A program made the translations under genes and the position numbers. A stretch of 64,000 nt of DNA from Paraphoma chrysanthemicola. Taxonomy: Eukaryota; Ascomycota; Dothideomycetes; Pleosporales; Phaeosphaeriaceae. The notes under the pieces were generated by a model. The model had not been told where the DNA came from. It made no database searches and was given only the letters and a program-made list of their open reading frames with translations. Below are positions 57,001 to 64,000 of this stretch, piece by piece (position 1 is the first letter of the stretch; each line of letters opens with the position of its first letter). The stretch is from contig JAGMWG010000019.1 in NCBI GenBank assembly GCA_020744225.1, forward strand, positions 1 through 64,000, given 5' to 3'.

Positions 57001-57308
57001 AAACCCAGATCCGAGTAGTGGACGCGAATAAGACCGAGAAAGATATCTTACTCAGAAGAGAGCTCGATAAGTTCGAGCAGGAGAGCAATGGGCGACTGAT
57101 GATCACGCACGTGTTGAGCCACCCAAGCGGTGAGTGGAAGGGTAACAAAGGCCACGTTGATGCAGACATCATCAAAGAAGCGCTTTTTGAACCAGGTGAG
57201 AAGACTGGTGTGTTTCTGTGTGGACCGCCGGCTATGATTCAGAAAGCAGCGCTGCCGGCGCTGAAAGACTGGGGCTTCAAGGAGGACGAGAACGTGTTTG
57301 GCTTCTGA
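54064..57308 (+). CDS. niaD: Assimilatory nitrate reductase (NADPH)
   Basis: Exons 54064-56314 and 56371-57308 (56-nt intron) give 1062 residues, longer than the roughly 870-980 usual. The extra length is a charged, low-complexity N-terminal region and linker (residues about 1-250). The molybdopterin domain has the Mo-ligand Cys340 in ALACDGNRRKE, followed by the Mo-cofactor dimerisation domain. The cytochrome b5 domain carries the haem pair H715 (HPGG) and H741 (IHDGYAYQKL). The FAD domain has RSYTPTK, the NAD(P)H domain has GGSGITPGYSLI and VFLCGPPAM, and the chain ends ENVFGF as expected. It reduces nitrate to nitrite in the cytosol. Nitrite reductase and nitrate transporter genes are not adjacent, so the usual cluster is split here. 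Confidence 0.95.
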
Positions 57309-57608
57309 TACCTGAACAAGACCACAGCATGTAGCAATAAACCAATTCCGCCGCGAATTTAAACATGCCAACAGTGGTTTAGACGTCAGCATTTGGCATT
57401 CTGACATTTTGGAGGCAATTTATGGTTGCTCATCTGCGCTTGCGCGCACCTCCATCGCAGTTGCAAATTTGCCCACAACCCTCGTGCCATACGATCGAGA
57501 AGGTGCTCACGAGATCTCACTACATACCTGTTATGACGGGATTCTCGCCGTAGCTTTATCAACCTCAACACGTCGCGACGCACCGCGCCGTGATATCATT
57601 ACCGGAAC
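57309..57608. other. Intergenic
   Basis: 300 bp between the nitrate reductase stop and the next ATG in the same direction. No feature recognised. Confidence 0.5.
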
Positions 57609-58792
57609 ATGTCTACACCCAGTATCCTTCCACAATCGCCAATACCGTTTTCCCCAAGACTAACAAGACCTTCACCTCTTTCGCCACTTACCCATCTCCA
57701 ACTTGATGGCGTAGCCCCCGATCTCGAAGCCGCGCGCCCAACCGACCCTAAAGCAATTTTACCTCCACGCCGCCGCCATCCTCTCAGTCCCGGCTTCACC
57801 AACTCCCCACCCTTCACAATATTCTTGCGCAACAACTGGTCCGACATCCTCACTCAACTACTCTGCCTTGCCGCAGCCGAGCTCCTCTACGAATTCTGTC
57901 CGCCCGTTATGCCGCGCTACTTTCCACTCTACCCGGGCGTCGAAACCAGTGCGTGGGGCATGAAGCATAGTAAACCGTACTTGAGCGAATACGTCAGCAC
58001 GCTTGTGAGTGCGATTGTTAGTTTCGCAGTGCCAGCGGCGTGTATGGGTGCAGTGGCATTGTGGGGCACGAGGAGGTTTGAGGAGGGAAATGTTGCTGTA
58101 CGTCTTCTGCACCTTTTCAGCCACCCAATCGAATCAACTCAAGCATTCCAAATCGAGGGAGCGGTATAACAGTCAGACTAACAACAACGTAGCTCATCGG
58201 CCTTGGCTACGCCCTCGCTACATCTACGCTTTTCAACTCCTTCATCAAAATCTTCATCGGCTCCCTCCGCCCACACTTCCTCTCCATCTGCGCGCTCACT
58301 AACCCACCACCGTTCCCCGGCGCCGGCCCACAGCATATGTAGTACAAGCCCAGCCAAGTCTGCACGGGACCGACCAAGAAGATCAAAGAAGCTCAGATGA
58401 GTTTCCCGAGCGGACATGCAAGCGCCGCGTTCGCAGGTTTCAGCTTCCTCGCGCTATGGGTGAACGCGAAGTGGAAAGTTCTATCAGATGGCGGGCACTT
58501 TCGGGATCATCACGGCGATCAGGGAGCGCATGAAACAGGAGGTGTGTGGCGCCAGCGCGTGCATCATTGGAAGTTGGTGTTGTTTGTTACGCCGTTGTGC
58601 ATTGCATTCTTGATTGCAGGAAGCAAGGTCAGAGATGAGTGGCATCATCCTTCCGATGTTGTATTTGGTGCGTTGGTGGGGATTGTGTTTGCGCACTGGG
58701 CGTATAAGATGGTTTATCGGAGTGTGTATGATTGGAGGACGAATCATATTCCTATGGCGGAAGCACGGGAGGAGCAGGATATGACAGAGTGA
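57609..58792 (+). pseudogene. PAP2-type lipid phosphatase interrupted by an in-frame stop
   Basis: Exon 1 57609-58097, intron 58098-58192 (GTACGT donor, GACTAAC branch site, GTAG acceptor), exon 2 from 58193 to the final stop at 58792. The acid-phosphatase motifs are all visible: KIFIGSLRPHF, FPSGHAS and SKVRDEWHHPSDV (the Arg, His and Asp of motif 3), with several membrane helices. This is diacylglycerol-pyrophosphate/lipid phosphate phosphatase family sequence. A TAG at 58340-58342 falls between motifs 1 and 2 in otherwise continuous frame, where a Tyr codon would be expected from the neighbouring residues. Truncation there would remove the catalytic centre. Alternatives are sequencing error, an unseen tiny intron, or readthrough. 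Confidence 0.75.
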
Positions 58793-59241
58793 GCCAGCAG
58801 CCCGCGCGATTCGAGAGGATGTGCCTTGCATGTGCCTTGCATGTGGCATCTGGGTAGTGGGTGGCAATTCTCCATGTGCTTTTCCAGATTATCAATCCAC
58901 GCATCGCTCTTGACAAACTCCAGAGAGAATTGAAAGACCGAGGGGTGCTTCATATGAGTAAATTGAGGTCACATACATTGTTGTACATATGCTACATGCA
59001 CACCACATCCTGATGCCTCCGATGCGACGTAACGAGTCCATAAGACCTTCACCCAAGTCCACAACTGCAACGAAACTTTCATGAAGTACTGAAGACCTAT
59101 ACGCTACCAGAACAATGGTGCGATTGTTGGCACATCAACGCTGTGACATGTCTGCGTTGCCGTCGAGTTCAGTCGCGAGCATGGGCTAGATGTTGTTCCC
59201 TCGGAGGTGAAAACGTGGCGGACATACAATCCGCGATGTAC
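58793..59241. other. Intergenic between convergent genes
   Basis: About 450 bp of 3' flank. It contains a short direct repeat (tgtgccttgcatg twice, near 58822-58846). No gene. Confidence 0.5.
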
Positions 59242-60828
59242 TTATGCCGTCCGGTCGCTATGCACCTCCGTCTCCTCTTCCTTCTTCGTGGTCTCGTACC
59301 TCTTTCCACGGAAAGCGTACACGCCCCAATTACTGCAGGTGACATCATGCGGATCGAGGTCATTCAGGTCCCATCTCAGACTTCTAAAGAGATTCTCGCC
59401 TGGCTCGAGCAACATGTCCATCTCGTTTCCGTGTCGCTTTTGCAGGAGATCGACGTCTTGCTGCATGTCCCATGGACTGTAACCAGTCGCGATAATTGGG
59501 CACTTGGTCTCGAGGAGCAGAGGAAGCGTCTCTTCCCATTCGTGCATGGAGGCCGGGTTGCCGAATCCAGGGTGGAAGACGATGAAGCAGTCAAAGTACG
59601 GGTCGTAGGGGTAGAAGTGGCCGGCCTTGTGCAAAGTATGGTAATACTCCACGAAGGTGCTGATCTTCATGGCGTTGGATATGCGATCTTCGATGACGGC
59701 GCCGAATGGGTTCAAAGGTGTGCGTGGAGGTAGCGGAAGCTCTTTCTCGCGGTTTGCCATACTCTCGGGCCCGATGAAGTTGAGCGAGAATTGTACGCGA
59801 TGGAAGAGGTAGGCAAGCTGCATCCAGGTCTCGCGCGGAAGAGATGACTCGGCGCGAGCACCGAGAATGAACAGTCGCACGGAAGGCGGTGCTAATTTGG
59901 CGTTCTTCCAGGTATCGCCGCCGCCGGTTCGTGGTGGATGGAGAGTGTGTCGCAGGGCTATCCTCAGTCAGTATTACTGCGCCATAGCTCTGCTGTAATA
60001 CATACCACTGAAGCTCTTCAAGCCTTCCGGTGTCATGCGACCATTCTTCCGCAGGTTGTAGGGGCTCAGCTCGTTCAAGACGCTGGCGACCGTGATGGGA
60101 TAAGTCAGAAGTTTCGTGGCCTGCCGCATTTCTCGGTCCTCGTTCAGCGCATCGAAGTCACGCGTATACAGATAAGTATCCCAGCTGGTCATGTTCACGA
60201 GAATTTCCTCCATCTGCGGCTCAGCGAACTGAAATTCTTTGAAAAACCTTCCACTCCTCAAGTCATGATCATCCTCGTTGGATTGCCGCAGCACATCGCA
60301 AACCTCCAGATGTGCCTCATAGTCATCTGCCCAATGCTCCTCACAGCAGTATACCGGAACTCCGCAATCCGGACATTCGAAGTCGACATGCGCTGGTGGG
60401 GCGCCCGTTTCAGATGACTTGCGGGCCTCAAGATCCATAGGGTTGTGTGGCGGGCGAGTTGGCTTGTGCGACGGGTGCGGACAGTAAGCATGTTGTCGCA
60501 TAAACGCTGCGCGCTTCCGTATTTGCGGTATCGGTGAGTTCGTGAACGAGTTGAAGAGGTTGTCCTCGGTTAAGACGCGCTTTCGCTGAATTCCTTCGGG
60601 GTCGATGTACTCATATGGCTCAAACGGCTTCTCGAAGCTCCGACTCGGGGTGGTAGAAATGCTTCGACGTGGTAGGGCTAGCTTGGGGTGCGGCGAGCAT
60701 TTGGTGGAGTGATTTCGCGGGTTAGAGATATTGTGAGAGAGCGGGCGGAGAGCTTGCGATGGCCTCAATTGCGAACGCGGGGTCTTCAGCAATGACAAGC
60801 ATTGTCTGCACGTGTATGGGGACCGCAT
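59242..60828 (-). CDS. MSS51: MSS51-like mitochondrial translation regulator
   Basis: Exons 60828-60006 and 59957-59242 (48-nt intron) give 512 residues. The N-terminus is a mitochondrial presequence candidate, rich in Arg/Ser and lacking acidic residues for about 65 residues. A Cys/His zinc-binding region follows (YCPHPSH, then CPDCGVPVYCCEEHW and HLEVC), as in the MYND-like finger of Mss51. The C-terminal domain has RLFILGARAESSLPRETWMQL, FNFIGPE-like and PYFDCFIVFHPGFGNP. In yeast Mss51 activates COX1 mRNA translation and couples it to cytochrome oxidase assembly on the inner membrane. The family match is clear; function here is by homology. Confidence 0.88.
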
Positions 60829-61459
60829 AGCGGCGATTCTTGTGCTGTATCGAGGAAGTGGTGCTGTTCACACATGGACTCATCATTGAAAGCTCTCGGA
60901 AGTTTTGCCAAGCCGGCATCGGGCATTCGAACCGCCGACATGCCCTGTCTCAAGCCCACCGCAGGTCAGATCGACTGCTATGTGAAACCGCAAAACCAAG
61001 GCCTGTATATACTCAAATAACGGTTAAGGACATGGTGTGTACGTTGATATGGTGTATTACTTCTAGACCCCACATGAACCATTCACCTCAGTACGTATCT
61101 AAGTTGTGTGGCTCCACGACCACGCCATCATCCTCACCCATAACCACTCCTGATGTGCCTCATGAGAGATCTTCGTCACCATCTTCATCCAACATGCCCT
61201 TGACTTAGCCCCGCTCGCATGTTCGAACTCTGGAAGAGTACGTATGAGGTCGGCGTATACCTCAACCTGGTCGTCATGGACCAATCGGCAACCCTACACT
61301 TCTTATAAGTGCAGCGGGTCATGAACCTTGGCGGCTGCATCTTGTGAGCGACGGGCTGACCATGAATGTGACCGCTGCTTATAGTTAGCTGAAGAGACTC
61401 AAGATGTGTTAGTTTCACTTACTTTCCAGCAAGGCTCAGCGGACGAGGGCGTCCGATCG
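60829..61459. other. Intergenic
   Basis: About 630 bp between two minus-strand genes. Short frames only. Confidence 0.5.
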
Positions 61460-62363
61460 CTATTGAACCAAGAGGGAATGTACGCAACGCCTGGGGTCGA
61501 CGATACCAAGCATCTCGTTGTTGTAGTTATTGTTATCTTGATAGCGACTAGTACCAGATGGAGGAGAAGTGGTGCCGAAACCGGGGAAGATGTAGTTGTA
61601 GGCGTTGTTGACCGATCCGGCGTGGAACTCTTGCTTGTTTTGGACGTTCTCCAATTTGAGATTCTCGACTTTGAGGTTGTTGACGTTACGTTGGAGCGCC
61701 TGTTCCTCTGCCTTGGGGGCTGCGACGGCTGCCTTATGCGTGGCAGTGGGTGCATCCATCTTCTTCTGTCTGCGGTTCAAGATGCCATTTAACGAACGAA
61801 CGCTATTGAAGCCGTTACGACTGAGTGCACCAGTTGCATCGGGGGTCGTCCTTGAGCTGCTTGGCCCAATGAGAAAGCATCATCTTCTCTCTGTCATCGT
61901 CGTCCGTTCTGAGCGGCATGATCTCTTGTCTAGCCGCATTGAGTTCCTTCTTGATTGCGCGGTTTTCCTTCTTGACCGCAAGAATCTCCTTTTGGAATGC
62001 CTTGATCATTTTGTCGCGCGGATCAATTGGTTCCTCATCTTGCTCTTCCTCTTCCTCTATCTCCTCCTCATCTTCCTCGACATCGTCGTCCTCATCTTCC
62101 TCACTCCCAGTCTCGTAGTTGCCATCGTAGTCGTCGTCGCTAAGATATCCTTCCTCCATGGCAACGTCCTCGTGCGGGATGGTAGAGCTAGTTGAGTTGC
62201 GGGGGCTCTGGCCGATATCGACGTGCTCGCGGGCGTTGTCGGCACGGGTTTGGCGGGGCGATTTCTGAGGAGGTGGACTAGCCTCTATCAGGTCTGTGCT
62301 GTGGACGATTCCAGAACAGTGTGTCCGGGGTGAAAGCGACTCGGAGCGCTCGAACGTGCACAT
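61460..62363 (-). CDS. Acidic coiled-coil protein, frame break unresolved
   Basis: The frame from 62363 gives 182 residues with an acidic block (SDDDYDGNYETGSEEDEDDD and a long E/D run) and a coiled coil (FQKEILAVKKENRAIKKELNAARQE), then stops at 61815. The next frame is open over the same end and continues with NGILNRRQKKMDAPTATHK and a second coiled coil (NVNNLKVENLKLENVQNKQE) to 61460. The two parts look like one protein split by a +1 frame change near 61850-61870, or joined by an intron I could not place. Function unknown. Confidence 0.5.
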
Positions 62364-63577
62364 CGCACCTCATACCAAGCCGTCTGGAGGAAAAGGGGAA
62401 ATACATATTTAACAATTGTGTGGAACCTGTGATACAGCGGACGGAAAAGTTACTGGCCGACATGTAGGAGCACCATGATGGGATGCGGGTAAAAGAGGCA
62501 TTCAATTGTTGCCATGGTATCAACCTCCTCATGATATTAAACTCCGTTGCCATGGTATTAGCGTAACTGCTGGCTGTAGGGAGCACTTGCAAATTCGCGA
62601 TGTCTCTTCGTCAGACCAACATCTTCTAAATCTGCCATGAGCAAAAAGGGAGAGGAAGACTGAGCCTATGGGAGGAGCTGAGCCAACTATCTCTCCTATT
62701 ACTAGGTGGTGTTCGCATATTGAAATCAAATGTCCAGCATAATGTATCTATCCTACGAAGTGGCCCACATATATAATTATAATCAGGCACTGAAGTCTTC
62801 GCATTCACAAAGAACACACGCGCGCGTTGGTTGTGCGACTTATTCAGGCATACTGCACCGCGGTCGAGGTAAACATTAATGACAAGCTTCCATTGATCCC
62901 AGCACAGTAGATCATATCAAGGTCAGAAGCGGGCTAATTCGCGCGACAGAACGAAGGGAGCATGGTGAACAGATAGAAGATGTTTTGTAGGTATCCGTAC
63001 GGCAAGAGCAGATAATTAAATGCCATTCATAGCGAATCGACAATAGAAAGGTCGGCACATTTATTTCTTTTACTTGCTGGCGCGTGATCAGTCGAAGGAC
63101 GCCTGTCTGCGCCGAGGCTTAAGATCGACCTGTGTATCGAAACTGAGAATGCAGGAGCGATAGACTTGGTAACTCTCAGATAAATCTCCAGAGGATTGAT
63201 CCAGCACTCTCAACTACATCATATGTCGAGGTAACTATGAAAATACTACTGCGTGGCGCTTGGGCGCTTACGGAGCACCATCTCATGTGGTCCGTCTGTA
63301 CGCTTGCAGAAACACAACACCGTGCAATGATTACTACTCCAGGATTCTATCCCAGTTCAAATTTGATGGGGCAAGACTTTGAGAGATAACGAATGTTTGC
63401 TCGTGAGTGGCTCGACACTTGCACATGGTGGTTCGACACCTCGCACGTCATTTTCGCTTAAACCACGAAAGCTCAATGCTTTGTCAGAGCGATGCTAATG
63501 CTCGCAAAGAACAAATGCAGCATGAATACCAAGCATTCGACACTTCATGTAGACTTAAAAGCTTGAGAGCATCGAAC
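62364..63577. other. Intergenic
   Basis: About 1.2 kb, divergent spacer between the acidic protein and the FAD monooxygenase. No gene or RNA recognised. Confidence 0.5.
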
Positions 63578-64000
63578 ATGGCTGTTGATACCAAGCCGAA
63601 AGCATTGAAGGTAGCCATCGTCGGCGGCGGTCCAGGCGGACTGGCGACCGCGATTGCACTTTCCAAGAAGCCAAATGTAGAAGTCACCCTCTACGAACAA
63701 GCAAGAGAGTTGCGAGAAGTGGGTGCTGGTATCAGCATCAATTCAAATTCATGGAGAGTGCTGGAGCTTCTGGGCGTGGCTGACTCGGTGAACACGGGAC
63801 ATCCAACATTCACAGTTGTGAATATGTGAGATCTCAAAACTAGCTAGCCAGATAATATGTACTGAACCATAGCTGCAGGAACGGACGCTCTGGCGAGGAA
63901 CTTCTCCGTCGCGAAAGGCCACAGGACCAGCCAGGAAGACCGGCAATCCGGACGCAGCGCACGAAGTTGCAGTCCTCACTGCTCGCTCATGTCCCGCCAG
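63578..64000 (+). CDS. FAD-dependent monooxygenase, 5' part
   Basis: Exon 1 63578-63825, intron 63826-63878 (GTGAGA donor, GCAG acceptor), exon 2 from 63879 running off the window. The start has the Rossmann FAD motif VAIVGGGPGGLATAIALSK, with the acidic residue in LYEQA, then REVGAGISINSNSWRVLELLG, typical of salicylate hydroxylase-like aromatic monooxygenases (group A). After the intron comes NGRSGEELLRR and an LQSSLLAHV segment, as expected. About 120 residues are visible. Substrate unknown. Confidence 0.88.

Overview
This window is nuclear DNA from a filamentous ascomycete (Pezizomycotina, probably Dothideomycetes). The evidence is the short GT-AG introns of about 45-95 nt, a fungal-type nitrate reductase, PAN3, MSS51 and EST1-like genes, and a large AT-rich block with the signature of repeat-induced point mutation (RIP). 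Gene models were made by eye from splice signals and frame continuity.

Layout. Positions 1-3717 and 9953-12960 are one gene-less, TpA-rich, RIP-degraded repeat island. A complete, apparently intact hAT transposon (3726-9944) sits inside it, with 8-bp target duplications and 17-bp inverted ends. Positions 12960-64000 are ordinary euchromatin with about 22 genes or gene remnants: a membrane protein, a P450, a large unknown protein, a ZNF511-like protein, an EST1/SMG7-like protein, a UBX protein, a tRNA-Thr with an odd insertion, adenosine kinase, PAN3, a RING-H2 protein, a GMC oxidoreductase, a coiled-coil protein, a papain-like peptidase, an SRPBCC protein, a small heat-shock protein, a small membrane protein, nitrate reductase, a PAP2-type lipid phosphatase with an in-frame stop, MSS51, an acidic protein and the start of an FAD monooxygenase. 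Positions 47.8-51.3 kb and 36.8-39.2 kb are gene-poor and hold degenerate duplicated fragments.

The main discovery is the transposon cargo. Besides a BED/hAT transposase it encodes, on the opposite strand, a complete histone H3-fold protein. That protein has a long acidic N-terminal extension, and the lysine-9 site of the H3 tail is replaced. A divergent partner gene encodes a helical protein with an acidic, aromatic-containing tail. Twelve copies of a paired motif, TTATCACA-N5-TTATCACA with an invariant 13-bp pitch, lie in most introns, in the leaders and near both ends, which suggests that the three genes evolved as one unit. A working hypothesis is that the element carries its own chromatin component to escape or manage silencing in a genome that has RIP and heterochromatin.
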